A stretch of DNA of 37,022 nt from Pelargonium nanum. Taxonomy: Eukaryota; Streptophyta; Magnoliopsida; Geraniales; Geraniaceae. The stretch lies in NCBI GenBank assembly GCA_036897485.1, contig JAYMTF010000409.1:1-37022 (forward strand). Reading direction: 5' to 3'. The position numbers and the translations under genes were made by a program. Positions 25,801 to 37,022 of the stretch are shown piece after piece. Below the pieces are notes generated by a model. That model was not told the DNA's origin. It was given only the letters and a program-made list of their open reading frames with translations, and did not search any database. Numbering within the stretch: the first letter of the stretch is position 1; every line of letters begins with the position of its first letter.

Positions 25801-26307
25801 GCCAGTGTGACCGATAAGGAGACTGAAGTGCAGAACATATTAGATGATAACAAGATCCTAAGGTTGGAAGTCAAGAAAAGAGAAATGGACCGAGGTGATG
25901 TAAATGACAATGTAATTTCCGAGCTAGAGGCAGCTAGAGCTGCTGAGCGAGAAGCTGTCATGAAGCTTGGGTTGGTTATGGAAGAAGCAGACAAGTGTAA
26001 CAAGAGAGCAGCAAGAATTGCTGAGCAGATGGAGGCAACGCAAGCTTCAAGTTGTGAAATGGAGGCCGAGCTGAGAAGGCTCAAGGTCCAATCCGACCAG
26101 TGGAGGAAGGCTGCAGAGGCAGCTGCAACGATGCTTTCAGCAGGGAACAACGGGAAGTATATGGAGAGAAATGGATCTTTGGATAGCAACTATAACCCGG
26201 GAAAGCTTAGCTCACCTTACTCCGAAGAAGACATGGACGATCTGAAGAAGAAAAATGGCAACATGCTAAGGAAAATTGGAGTGTTATGGAAGAAACCGCA
26301 GAAGTAG
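22895..26307 (+). CDS. ICR2: interactor of constitutive active ROPs (ICR2-like) coiled-coil protein
   Basis: Plant-specific scaffold that binds active ROP (Rho-type) GTPases and links them to cytoskeleton and polarity control. Three coding exons, 22895-22914, 24004-24175 and 24640-26307, join in phase for 619 aa (remembered Arabidopsis ICR2 583 aa). The N-terminus [16 protein letters not shown] matches the ICR2 start and is followed by a Ser/Pro/Lys-rich stretch ([19 protein letters not shown]). From about residue 70 to 560 the protein is almost continuous heptad-type coiled coil, rich in Glu, Lys, Leu and Gln. The QWRKAA motif at about 551-556 is the signature needed for ROP binding in this family. 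The C-terminus is polybasic ([20 protein letters not shown]), fitting membrane association. All introns are GT-AG. The paralogue number is less certain than the family. Confidence 0.92.
23594..23789. mobile_element. MITE copy 2, in intron 1 of the ICR2-like gene
   Basis: The left end GAGCCATACTTTTTTGGACT continues into TAGGCTAAGCC. It pairs, inverted, with the right end of copy 1 (CTAAGCCAAATAATTCTTGG then CTC). Its own right arm AATGAGGTGTCATAACCTCA pairs with the left arm AATCATGACAAGGCATT. The terminal inverted repeats total roughly 40-60 bp in a unit just under 200 bp. Exact ends and target duplication are uncertain. Confidence 0.55.
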
Positions 26308-27070
26308 AAAAGGCCGGCCAGGTTGTGCTCATTATCGTACTTTAATTATGCTCTTTTTTCATGTACTGTTCTAGTTTCTCTTGCTTTTAACATCTGGTTG
26401 GTGTCTTGGTGAGCCATTTTATTGTGAAGCTCTCAAATATCTGTCACTAGGCATGTAGTATTTTGGTCCTTTTGGCTGTAACTCAGGAGTTAAAGTTAGA
26501 GTATAATAGTACTGAACTCTCTGCTAATGTTATGCAGCAACAGATCTTCACTTTCTTTTGGATTGTGGAAGATATATATATAAATCAATGCAAGACATTA
26601 CTGTTTATGTAATTACATGCTTCAGCTATTTTCACAGTACTATGTATTTTAGTATTGTTTTGGAGGCTGATTGGTACATGTAGAGCTAGCAATTCGTGCG
26701 TGTTGTACTGTTGCTATGAGGCTGATTGGCTGTGTTGAGTGTGTCGTGCATGAGTGTTAACGAGCCTCGACACGAATCCGACATAATTACAAAATGTGAG
26801 CCTAAACTCACTAATTTTGTATCGTATGTCGTGTTACGACACGAATTGCTACACCTAGCATATGTATATACATACCATCAAATTTGAATCAATCTTATTA
26901 GCTAGGGTTTTTATTATACTATTATTTTAATCCCATTTTTTATTTTGAGAAAATCACTTTTTAGAAAAGTTGATTCAAAGGTCAAACCATATGTTCAGAA
27001 GGTTTTGAGTTCAGAGTGGGAAGAAGAACAATTTAACTATTTAATGGATGCATTTTAAAACAAAGTAATA
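26308..27070. other. 3' flank of the ICR2-like gene
   Basis: Contains the ICR2-like 3' UTR (T-rich, from 26308), the MITE at 26681-26857 and AT-rich spacer up to the RPS23 promoter. No coding sequence is recognised. Confidence 0.6.
26681..26857. mobile_element. hAT-like MITE with clear inverted ends
   Basis: The left end TAGAGCTAGCAATTCGTGCG pairs with the right end, reverse-complemented TAGGTGTAGCAATTCGTGTC. The core AGCAATTCGTG is shared exactly. The 177-bp interior has many CACGA/TCGTG words and is non-coding. This is the best preserved of the TAG-ended units here, though no exact 8-bp target duplication is visible. Confidence 0.6.
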
Positions 27071-27078
27071 AAAAATGT

Positions 27079-27263
27079 TGGGCTGGGCTTGAAATTTGGG
27101 CCTTGAGGCTATTTACATTTAGTTTAGCCTTTGGGCTGGGCTCAGTAAAAAGTAAAGCAAGAAGGGGCAAAAGTCAAAATACTGAAAGAACAGAGGAAAT
27201 TGTGCAAATAACAACAATTAGAGGCGTGAAGTGTGAAGTTTTAAACTTCAAATTTTAGGGTTT
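27079..27263 (+). promoter_or_regulatory. RPS23 promoter: site II cluster plus telo-box
   Basis: Site II motifs (TGGGCC/T) occur at 27079, 27084, 27097, 27132 and 27137, and a telo-box (TTAGGGTTT) at 27255-27263, about 100 bp before the start codon. Arrays of site II elements with a downstream telo-box are the known promoter signature of plant ribosomal protein genes, which fits the gene that follows. Confidence 0.7.
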
Positions 27264-27364
27264 TGATCTCTTGTGGCGGCCTGAGCTTTCTCTTCCTCTC
27301 CAGAACACGAAGCTCCTCCTGAAAACCGTTCGTCACAGTCCAAGAGCCACCTCGAACCGCCACC

Positions 27365-28911
<1,547 letters not shown>

Positions 28912-29218
28912 GCTTGTTTAGTTATTCAAGTATCCAAGGTTTCCGAACTTTTTATCACTCGTTTGAGTCTCTGTTCTAGAACATTATCATCTTTTTAGCT
29001 TTTCATATGAACCTTTTAATTGCAATTTTTTTTTTCTTTTCTTTGAGACTAAAGTAGAAGTTCATCTTCTGATTTCTCTTTGACTATTTCTTTATCACAA
29101 GTGAAAACTTTCAGAAAAATTCGATCCGAAATCCAAATTGCTACCTTACTTTTATCTATAACATTCTTATTCTTTTTGTATACATAAATTGAAACAATAC
29201 AAGTAAATTAACTTAAAA
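28912..29218. other. convergent 3' spacer between RPS23 and the F-box gene
   Basis: Only 307 bp separate the stop codons of RPS23 (plus) and the F-box gene (minus), so their 3' UTRs probably lie close together or overlap. T-rich on the RPS23 side. No other feature seen. Confidence 0.7.
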
Positions 29219-30753
29219 TCATAAGCCAATCACGATGTGTTTATCTTTGGAGTAGTCTTGCAGTTCCTCAACAACCATTTCCCTTTCTCCTTCCTCCCAT
29301 GTATCATGCTCTTTGATTTCCCAATGCTCAGATGTCTTCAACACTTGCATTTGTGGCTTTATCGATAGACTCTTCAGAGAAAGGTCTGCAAATTTCAGTA
29401 GATTGATCACAAACTCTATATTATTTTTGCAGCATCGAAATCCGCTTATCTCAACTTCCTTTAAATGTTCATGAACACTCGTGGGTGCAATATTCTCCTC
29501 TCCTTCCCCCACGTCGTCTATGCACCATATCTGCACAAGCAACATTAATTAGTTCTCGAATAAAAATTGATAATCAATATGCTCAAAGATGTATAAATTT
29601 GAAGAATATAGATATTTACCGCTAAGTGAAGTTTCTGCAAGAGTGGGAACGCTCTTAGTATGTTGATCACCCTCATCATATCAAAGTGCCTCGTCTACGT
29701 GAGGCACAACTTCAACTGCTCAACGTGGTGGAAAGTAGGGGTCATCGAGGTTTCAAGAAAAGCATGCTCAGCACATATAGCGAGATCCTTCATTGCAGGA
29801 GCACCTATGCCGAGTTCATTGAGCTTTTGATGCAAGTCTACTCCGCCCTGTGAAATGAGGCACACGTTGCGCAAATTAGGAACTCTAAGGAAAGAGAACT
29901 TGACCAAAGTAACGCCAATGAACTCAAATGCTACGAGGTTTGTAGCTGAAACCTCAATCTCCTCAAACCCAATACAATGGCGTATTGACAACGTCTCCAA
30001 CGTGTGATTCGATATGCGTATCACCTGAGGAAGCTTACTTGTTTCCAAAACCAAAGATTGGAGTTTGGGACAACAACAACAGATGGAATGCAACACTCCC
30101 TCGCGGTGAAGAGGCACATTTGTCAATTTAACTGATTTCAGACTGCAACCCAAGAACTGTGAGATTATGTTCCCATCGAGGATGCACGATCTCAGTTCCA
30201 AATCCTCCATTGCCACATTTAGATGCTGCAAGTGCAACAAGCGAGAGCCAAGATCATAATCATAACACATCTCATCCGCGGGAGGTATAGGCAGAAACTG
30301 GATGCACGAGAGGTCAAGAACAAGCTTCTTGACACTCCTCTTTATTGCAAAAGTGACCCAATGATCAATGTCTGTGGCAAACAGTACATTGAGACAAAAC
30401 TTAATCTTAAAGCTACTTATAGAAAAAGTGGAAGAATTGTATTTGTTGTAGCTGTCCAAAAATTGATTGACTGCATCAGAAAATTTGATGGTGTCGCCGG
30501 TACAAGAGCAATGAGGTCCGTGACGCCTAGTCCAAGCGTTTCTTCTGTTTTGATGAATGTGGGGTACGTTGAAGATGACTTGTCGATCAAAGCAGAGGTG
30601 AGACCGGAATGCGAAGAGAGGTCTCCAAGTGGAGGACACAAGGCTGGTGTGTACCGCATCTCTCAGGCTCAATCTCGATACTACTAGACTCCCAAGAACA
30701 TCATCGGGAAGGTGACTGATCGCGTGTTCTTCATCGGATCTTTGTCTCTTCAT
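29219..30753 (-). pseudogene. F-box/LRR-type FBD protein gene with an in-frame stop
   Basis: F-box proteins recruit substrates to SCF ubiquitin ligases. Exon 1, 30753-29620, starts MKRQRSDEEHAISHLPDD; an ATG 75 nt upstream in frame (30828) is also possible. The F-box spans about residues 12-50 (ISHLPDDVLGSLVVSRLSLR, then TSLVSSTWRPLFAF). Leucine-rich segments follow (LQHLNVAMEDLELRSCILDG, LKSVKLTNVPL, LQSLVLETSKL, LETLSIRHC). A TAG at 29697-29695 ends the frame after QLKLCLT. The same frame then continues TRHFDMMRVINILRAFPLLQ up to a good donor (GCG|GTAAAT), and exon 2, 29530-29219, adds an FBD-like end (HEHLKEVEISGFRCCKNNIE). So one nonsense codon truncates an otherwise intact roughly 480-residue protein to 352 aa. 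It may be a recent pseudogene, a truncated functional allele, or a sequencing error. Confidence 0.8.
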
Positions 30754-30887
30754 CGCAATTATGCTTAGACTTCGACCTTGTTTGGTAACACTTTTGGCCA
30801 CTGACATAAAAGCACATATCAGATTCATAAAGCCCTATTCCAAATATATTTCTATGAAAAAGAAAAAAATGTCTGCCGTGATTTATT

Positions 30888-31008
30888 AGTCGAGAGTCTC
30901 AACCAATAAATCATCAGCGATTAACGCTCATATTCGCCCCAATGAATTTGTCAGTGTGTAACGCCATTCAGATCCATTTTGTTTGTCTTTTGGTTGAGAC
31001 TCTTGACC
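30888..31008. repeat. inverted repeat, 19-bp arms
   Basis: AGTCGAGAGTCTCAACCAA at 30888-30906 is repeated inverted at 30990-31008 (TTGGTTGAGACTCTTGACC), 17 of 19 bases agreeing, around an 83-bp loop. It sits just upstream of the F-box gene's 5' end. Probably a small MITE or the ends of a deleted element; a transcribed hairpin is possible but unsupported. Confidence 0.6.
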
Positions 31009-31563
31009 AATATATAATGACTGAAATGACTGATACTTTGTTCCTATATAATTTTCAATGTGAAATATTTTAATATATTTGTTATAACCTGAAGAAAGAA
31101 TTACCGGAAACCACCGCCGTTATTGGGAGCACCGCCGCGAGCAGCCACCGCCACCGGCAGTTGTGGCCGTGCTTCACAGCACCTCCTCCAGCAACACGAT
31201 TTATGGTGGCCAATAAGAATAAAATAAAATAAAATAGTAGGTGGGTGAAGATTAAATATGGAAAAATAACATAAAACTCAACAAAAAGTGGCATCTGATT
31301 AGTGATTTGAATGGAGATGGTGTTGGGAAGATGGAAATTGTTTGAGAACTACAAACATGTGGAGAAATAGGAATTTATAATTTGGGTTTTTAATTGAGTC
31401 GGGCCATGGGCATTAAATGCAAGTTATGTAAAGAGCTTTGTTTATTCATGCTTTAATGTTCTCTAGCCAGACCAATAGATTTTATTCGAATTAGTATTTT
31501 GGGTTCAGATCCGATACAGTGATGGATTTGGTTTTCTTTGTATCCAAAACCCAAATATTAAGA

Positions 31564-31945
31564 CTTTTTTTTTCTTACGAAATTCCAACTATATTTAATT
31601 AATTAGCCAAATCTGACAATAACAAAGTATCAATAGCCTCCGGACCAGAAGGACCGACCCAGGCATATAAATCTAACGAAGACTCCGAGGACTTAGCTAA
31701 AACATTGGTAGCTCGGTTCGCAGACTGGGAAATATAACTAAAACTAATTGAATGAAATTAGGCAGATAAACAACCTATATCAGCTATAATCAGATCAAAG
31801 GCATTGGTGTCACCATTCCCTCAGTCTGGATTGCATTGACTACTTCACGCGCATCCGATTCCACCTCATTATCGAGCCAGCCTCGGTCCCATACCCACCG
31901 GACCGCATCTCTGATGGCTAAGGCTTCGGCCACACGGGGTTCCTT
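31564..31945 (-). pseudogene. LINE 3' end: RNase H-like domain remnant, younger copy
   Basis: Reading the minus strand from about 31945 gives VAEALAIRDAVRWVWDRGWL, then DNEVESDAREVVNAIQTEG. This is the helix and second catalytic-Asp block (E-S-D) typical of the plant RNase H-like (RVT_3) domain. After a frameshift near 31800 and a stop near 31755 it resumes ISQSANRATNVLAKSSESSL, then DLYAWVGPSGPEAIDTLLLS, and ends at TAA. An A-rich tail follows at 31575-31564 (minus orientation). Truncation at the 5' side plus a poly-A tail marks it as a dead non-LTR retrotransposon insertion. Confidence 0.75.
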
Positions 31946-32510
31946 TAAACCAAAAATAGACATCCTTAGATCAAAGAAATAAATGTTCGCACAGGTCGCA
32001 TAGTTATGAACATTTTGAATCTGAGTACTTGAGATTTTACGTATTATTTTGACCTCCAGTGGTCTGAAACGGAGAGAGCAAGTTGCTCCTCTAAGGGCTG
32101 TAATGACTGACTTTTGTTTTATTGTTTTAGGTCAGGAATTATATAAATGCTGTAGTATTCAAATTTCAAACCGTCCCAAAATACTTATATATATTTATAA
32201 AAATAAAAAAGTGAAGAAAGTGGAAGAAAGTCAAATATATTTTTTTAAGTGATTCAATGGCAGTAATAGAGTTGACAATATGAATTCGAACACGTCAACA
32301 TTCAATATTTAATTTGACAAACCTGGTCCTATCAAGTTTCGGAGTTACATAAATACATATTGGATTGGACCAGTTCACCTATATTAGCACAAGTTAATGT
32401 AAAATTCAAAATTTGGATTGGGGATGGATTTTTAAGTGCATGACACCCAAATCAGCATGCACAAATGAATTAATGTCTCGGCCACATTTATTTTGAGCCT
32501 CTCTTAAGAA

Positions 32511-32750
32511 TAGGGGCAACAATTCGTATTTACAACACGTGTTAGAAGTTTAGTATCGTGTTAACAGGTCAACTCAAACACGACTCATTTATAAGCGACT
32601 AGATACGACACAACACAATTAACACGTTTATATGTTTTATTCAAAGTTACACGGTCTGACTTGATACATTTAAACAAAATAGTTCACATTTATCTGACAC
32701 AACCTGATATATTTGATCCGGTTAATGTATAGGTCATTTGTTACCCACTA
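32511..32750. mobile_element. hAT-like MITE
   Basis: The left end TAGGGGCAACAATTCG and the right end, reverse-complemented TAGTGGGTAACAAATG, are imperfect inverted termini of hAT type. The interior is rich in ACACG/CGTGT words like the copy at 26681, whose CAATTCGT core it shares. Flanking 8-mers (CTTAAGAA and AATTCGAA) match at only half their positions, so the target duplication is decayed. Confidence 0.5.
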
Positions 32751-33115
32751 AATTCGAAATTAAATGCACCAATATTTTAATGGTGATAAAGATTCTCAGT
32801 CCACATGAATTCTTTAGTTTAAAATGACATATTTAATTATTTACTTGTAACAAGATCGACAAAGATCCCAAATTGTCGTTGCCTATGAAAATTTTGTACT
32901 ACAATATAAAATAGTTGTAGTTATGAGCTTATTATTTGTCACTCTCACCATTTTCTATAATAAAAACCTTGAAAAATGTTCACTGACCATTCTCTCTCTC
33001 CCAAATCAGTCACGCCCAAATCTAAGTTCAGATTTTGTCTGGAAAAAACTGGCAACAGAACCAAATCCATCCCAAAATTCCAATTCTCACTATTATATGA
33101 AAAAATAATATAAAA

Positions 33116-33331
33116 TAACTCAGTGGGTTGGTGTAGTTGATTCAGCACTACGTCTATTAAGCAAGTGGTTGAGAGTTCGAATCTCAGCTCTTGTGAATGG
33201 AAAAATCTACTGGGTTAGCCCCTACCGCTTAGTGCGCTGACAGTGGGGATTAGTCTGGGTGTGGTAAAACAGGTTAAAAGTGTTAACCGCGAGTGTGCGG
33301 GCCCGCTCAGGAACCCCATGGTATAAACCGA
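33116..33331 (+). mobile_element. tRNA-derived SINE with target-site duplication
   Basis: The head carries an A-box-like TGGTGTAGTTG (33129-33139) and a B-box-like GAGTTCGAATCTC (33173-33185), the spacing of an internal RNA polymerase III promoter. A tRNA-unrelated body of about 140 bp and a short poly-A end follow. The flanks AAAAAATAATATAAAA (33100-33115) and AAAAAATAATAGAAAA (33332-33347) differ at one base, a good target-site duplication, so the insertion is fairly recent. A 3' fragment of the same family lies at 16767. Confidence 0.8.
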
Positions 33332-33793
33332 AAAAAATAATAGAAAACCCAACTCACCAATACATTAATTTAACATTTAATAATAAAATTAGCATTGATT
33401 TATTGTTAGAATCTACCTAAAAACAAGACTCAATGATGATAGAATATATTGAAAACACCATTTTTGAACCCAAAATCCAAAGACTTTGCAGTAACTGTGA
33501 GCTGCTGCTTCTGCTGAAACGACAACCTTTTAATTGTTCAGAGAGTTCAGACTGCATTATCCCATGAAACATCGCTCTCTCTCTCTCTCCATTTTTTGCT
33601 CAATGTAGAAACATTATCATATCCCAACTTTTGCCGCTTTCTTTACTTGGTTACAAAACAAATTTCAAGTTACTAAAATTTTCACTTTTTCCAACAATAA
33701 CAAATTAGTTAGTGAAAGAATTAGATGATACAGTGATTGAAGTTGCAATTCGGGTTCCCGATTGAGTTATCTGATCCAAATTCTATCTGTAAG

Positions 33794-34172
33794 TAGAGGT
33801 GGTGATTTAGATTTCGGACTGAATCGAGTTTGTTTGGTTTCAAAATGGATTGAATCAGATCTCATAGTTTAGAGCAAAATGCTTGAATTTAACCGATCAA
33901 GCCCGACCCCTATTTTTGTGGGGGCAAATACGATCTAACTTAACTTGAATTTTGGTTGGATAGAATCAGATCAACTCTTAAATCGAATTCGGATATAAAA
34001 TTGCCAATTATACCCGCATGATGTGTGGTTTTTGGGCCGGGAGTCAAATCAAGTTGTGGTTTTGTAGGGCCCGACTTAAAAGTAGCTCGTGTCTATTTTA
34101 TGTGAGTCGTAAGTGCAAAACACGGATCAAATTTCGGGTGCCCACAAACCCAAATTCACACTATCAACTCTA
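33794..34172. mobile_element. hAT-like MITE, possibly two adjoining copies
   Basis: The left end TAGAGGTGGTGATTTAG and the right end reverse-complemented TAGAGTTGATAGTGTG are imperfect inverted termini. Internal phrases (CTGAATCGAGTT, GGATTGAATCAGATC, CGATCAAGCCCGACCCC) echo the copies at 1652 and 16250. Another TAGAGGCGATAATTTG start appears at 34176, suggesting a second, abutting or nested unit. Boundaries are tentative. Confidence 0.4.
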
Positions 34173-34599
34173 GATTAGAGGCGATAATTTGAATTTTAAG
34201 TTAAAAAGTTTAAACCCGCCCCCAAACTTTGCGAGTTCATGCAAATCTTGGGCGTGGTTGAAGGTGTTTTATATAGAAGATGAGAAAATTAGGGTGTGTT
34301 TTCCGCTAGAAAAATCAATCTAGCTTGTTTTATGTGAACCAAATTCGAAAAGATATAAGTTGAACTTTTAAGCCCCCAATTTTGAGCCCTAACTAGTACT
34401 AGATATCAAAAAAGAATTGTTGTTAAATAGAATCATTTTTTCAAAAAACTAAACATTAGAGTCTCTTAAGAGATCAACACAATTTCTATTAATCCTTCAC
34501 TATCTTCTTTCATCTTCACCATGACTTGCCTTGCACACAATCAAAAGAACAAGAAAGAACCCAAAAAAAGAAGAAAAGAAAAGACAAAAACTAAGAATT

Positions 34600-36255
34600 C
34601 TACATTAGAGGGCTATTGAGGAGTCCATGCCAAGATGGAGCAAACCCATTCCAGCTTTCTCTTCCTGAATCAACACTACCCATATTGTTGATGTTGATGT
34701 TGTTGTTGATGCTCTGATCATGATGATCTCCAATATTCATCTGCCATGGAAATCCCCACAACATCCTGTTATTATCTGAACCACCACCACCTTCTTTGCC
34801 ATTGCACATCTCTTGCTTCATTGTTGTCACTGTCACTGCTGTAGTTGTTGCAGTACTAGCACTGCCCATTTCACCATATGCCATGCCCACCATTTCTCCA
34901 CCACCACCAGTACTGTCCTGCTCACAAATCTGCCCACCACCACCATAATTTCCATAGTACATGCTATGGAAATTGCTGGGGTTCTGGCTCTGGCTCTCCA
35001 GAAAGCCACACCTCAGAGCATCAACAAATGCTGCTGGTGGTGGGTTCGTGGCAGCAGAACCAAGAATAGAGTTCATCGAGAACTGGTCGTGATCAGATTG
35101 ATGTTGATCATACACTAAGCGCCCGTAGCTCAGGTGTGAGAGCGGGCTGTTTTGACTGGTTTGAATTGTGACGAGTGGTTGGTCTTGAGATCTTCTTGCT
35201 GACGAAGAACAAGGCGACGTTGATGATGATGATGATCGTCTGTTCTTCCTGCAGCCTCCGCCGACGGGGACATTTCTGAGAGTGCCTCCCTTGGTCCAGT
35301 ACCTTCTGCAAGACTTGCAGAAGTATCTGGGCTGAGAGAGACTGTAGTTGTTGTAGTAGCAGAACTTGGTGTTTGTGGAGTCACACCTTGGGCACTTGAG
35401 AGCTTGCTCTGGGTGAGGTCTTGGTGGCTTATTCTGTGGATCTTGTTGTGCTGCTTTTGAGCTCACCAACATGTTCTCTAGAGTGTTTGATGACATCTCC
35501 TGTAGAATTTTATTCAAATTAGCTAGTATAAATTTGTACAATTAGAAAACATATGATAAAAATGTCTAACAATTTGCACATTTGATCTATTTGTTGAAAC
35601 AAATATTTGTGAATTTGTTAGCTAAGTCTAGACAAGGTAAAGCATAATTCATTTTTTGGGTCGTGAAATAACAAATTCCCTATGAATTAGATAACTCTAA
35701 ACATTTACAAAAAAAAAACACAATTGCAAAGAAATAAGACACAAATGGTCTTTTTTTTCTTTCTAAATTATCATGAACACATGATATCAAAAGAAGACCC
35801 TATGTCTTTGTGACTTTATTGTTCAATAAACCCACAAAAAAAAAAGTAAGAAGCTTAAAACAAAAACAAACAAAAAAACTTAGAAAATTTGTGTGTAATG
35901 ATTCAAGAGCTTCTTCTTGTAATTACAAGCCCTTGGCTATGATATTAGAAAGTAAACAATAATTTACAAAATCATAAGCTAGCAAAGAAGATGCATAAAC
36001 ACATGATCCTTTTGAAGTTAAGGCTCAAAATGAGCCACAAAGAAAGACCCATAAGAGGAAAAAGAAAGATGAAAAAAACCCACAAAAGGGAAAAAAAGAG
36101 TAAAGTTAATAGAGAGTAAAGTATAAATTGTTAAACCAGAAATGGAAAAAGGCCATAGAATCATAATCATCATCATCATCAAGAACTCATGAAACAATCA
36201 ATCAATCAATCAATCCTTTTACCTGTTGTTGTTGTTGATCACTTGAAGAATCCAT
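34600..36255 (-). CDS. Dof-type zinc finger transcription factor
   Basis: Plant-specific nuclear regulator that binds AAAG-core DNA. Two exons, 36255-36223 and 35499-34600, join in phase for 310 aa. Exon 1 encodes [11 protein letters not shown]. The Dof finger is near the N-terminus, with zinc ligands Cys47, Cys50, Cys72 and Cys75 (C-x2-C-x21-C-x2-C) in [20 protein letters not shown] and [20 protein letters not shown], followed by basic [14 protein letters not shown]. The rest is low-complexity (Ser, Asn, Gly and Thr/Val-Thr runs), with short motifs [10 protein letters not shown] and a C-terminal [17 protein letters not shown] that may be activation or interaction motifs. The 723-bp intron after codon 11 is GT-AG and contains CAT and AATC repeats. 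Which Arabidopsis Dof it corresponds to cannot be decided by eye. Intact. Confidence 0.94.
36161..36214. repeat. CAT and AATC microsatellites in the Dof intron
   Basis: A (CAT)n/(ATC)n run at about 36168-36180 and an (AATC)n run at about 36195-36214 lie within 70 bp of the 5' splice site of the Dof intron (minus strand). They are short and likely length-variable. They do not touch the splice consensus. Confidence 0.85.
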
Positions 36256-36374
36256 AACAATCAAAATTCAGTGGTTTGTGGTCTCAGCTATGGAGATTGA
36301 GAGAAGAAGAGAGCAATTGTTGAAGATGGAGAGTGGAGTCATGCAAAGTGAGGAAATGAGACAAGGCTTGAGCT

Positions 36375-36383
36375 CTATATATA
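36375..36383 (-). promoter_or_regulatory. TATA box of the Dof gene
   Basis: On the minus strand TATATATAG lies 120 bp upstream of the Dof start codon, which would place transcription start near 36350 and give a leader of about 95 nt rich in AG/CT. Good TATA match at a sensible distance; not experimentally supported. Confidence 0.55.
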
Positions 36384-36399
36384 AATAAAATACACAGAG

Positions 36400-37022
36400 A
36401 GAAGAGAGAGAAAATTAATTTAAAATTGTTTTTTTTATTTTTATTGTTTTTGTTTTTGTTTTAGAGAGAGATTGAGGAGTGAAATGATGACTTCCCGTAC
36501 GGGATGATCGATGTTTTTGGCTTGCACGCAGAGATGCAAAGCAACCCAGAAAATAACTGGAAATTACCTATAAAATATATTTATTTTATTTATTTTTGCA
36601 ACGGATTCATATGTTTTTGTGTGGGACCCGGTTCCGCGTGAAATGTGACTATTTGGTGGACCCTAGCATTCTCCACCACCTCTTGGTCCCTATAGCTACT
36701 AGTAGACTAGTAGACCCCACCTAATTTCTGCTCTCTTCTCTCTACCAAAAACCGCCCATTTTCAATTCCTCGCCAAATAATCGCGATTTGGCTTCCATAA
36801 CCAGTATCGGTAATTTGAACTTGAATTTAGGTGCATTCAAATATTTGATTTGGCTTCTACGAAGTTTGTATATTTGAGTTTGCATATTTTGTAATCGTGT
36901 TTGTATTAAAAACACAACACTTTTTTCGGCAAGTTAAGGGAAAGTTGTTAGGGTGGATGCTTGCGGGCATCAGTCAAACCGGAGGGGAGGGTTTTTCCAG
37001 TGCCTCTGGTTTTAGTGATTAT
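36400..37022. other. upstream region of the Dof gene to window edge
   Basis: Presumed promoter and intergenic DNA. GA-rich just upstream of the TATA box, then T-rich. I see no coding sequence or repeat I can name. The last about 60 bases are less AT-rich but too short to interpret. Confidence 0.5.

Larger units (their letters stand above)
31009..34599. other. gene-free, repeat-rich spacer
   Basis: About 3.6 kb between the F-box and Dof genes. A short GC-rich island at 31085-31205 (CCGCCG/CCACCG words) is open on the minus strand but shows no domain. The rest holds the LINE RNase H remnant, two or more hAT-like MITEs, an intact-looking SINE, and AT-rich filler. A CT microsatellite lies near 33571-33589. 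I find no functional gene. Confidence 0.6.

Noticed and set aside
28912..29218. Overlapping antisense transcript between RPS23 and the F-box gene
   Set aside because: The short convergent spacing makes overlap possible, but no polyadenylation end can be placed from sequence.
31082..31294. Minus-strand 70-aa open frame with a GC-rich core
   Set aside because: Half is hydrophobic filler from AT-rich DNA and the GC-rich half is CCG-repeat-like; no domain or gene context.
33129..33185. Possible functional tRNA gene
   Set aside because: A- and B-box-like sequences are present, but the cloverleaf does not close and the sequence continues into a SINE body with poly-A and target duplication.

Overview
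This is a stretch of nuclear DNA from a flowering plant, almost certainly a eudicot. The evidence is AT-rich intergenic DNA, genes split by short GT-AG introns, a plastid-targeted carbamoyl-phosphate synthase, a Dof transcription factor, an ICR/RIP ROP-effector scaffold, a plant-type tetraspanin, and degraded plant-type transposon fossils. I cannot assign a genus from sequence alone. All exon boundaries were read by eye from splice signals, reading phase and similarity to remembered family sequences; no alignment or search was run.

Layout, left to right. 1-3940: mostly non-coding, with a possible gene start leaving the left edge and one hAT-like MITE fossil. 3941-8104 (minus): chloroplast carbamoyl-phosphate synthase large subunit, 3 exons, 1176 aa, with a GC-AG first intron. 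8105-10212: intergenic, with site II and telo-box motifs serving the two divergent flanking genes. 10213-12641 (plus): phosphatidylinositol transfer protein, 10 exons including an 8-nt microexon. 14304-17858 (minus): TET3-type tetraspanin, 2 exons and a 2.7-kb intron holding MITE and SINE fossils. 18160-21200: repeat-rich spacer (MITE, AT microsatellite, LINE 3' end). About 21200-26307 (plus): ICR2-like coiled-coil ROP effector with a long, probably intron-bearing 5' UTR. 27365-28911 (plus): 40S ribosomal protein S23 (uS12), 4 exons. 29219-30753 (minus): F-box/FBD protein gene interrupted by one in-frame TAG. 30829-34599: repeat graveyard (LINE RNase H fragment, hAT-like MITEs, a fairly young tRNA-derived SINE). 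34600-36255 (minus): Dof zinc-finger transcription factor, 2 exons.

The genes do not form a pathway or cluster. This looks like an ordinary plant neighbourhood of housekeeping genes (nucleotide/arginine synthesis, translation), membrane and signalling genes (lipid transfer, tetraspanin, ROP scaffold) and regulators (Dof, F-box). I see no sign of a novel multi-gene system. The points most worth a second look are fine gene structure (GC-AG intron, 8-nt microexon, 5-nt first coding exon), the single nonsense codon in the F-box gene, and several repeat families present in two or more copies within the window.
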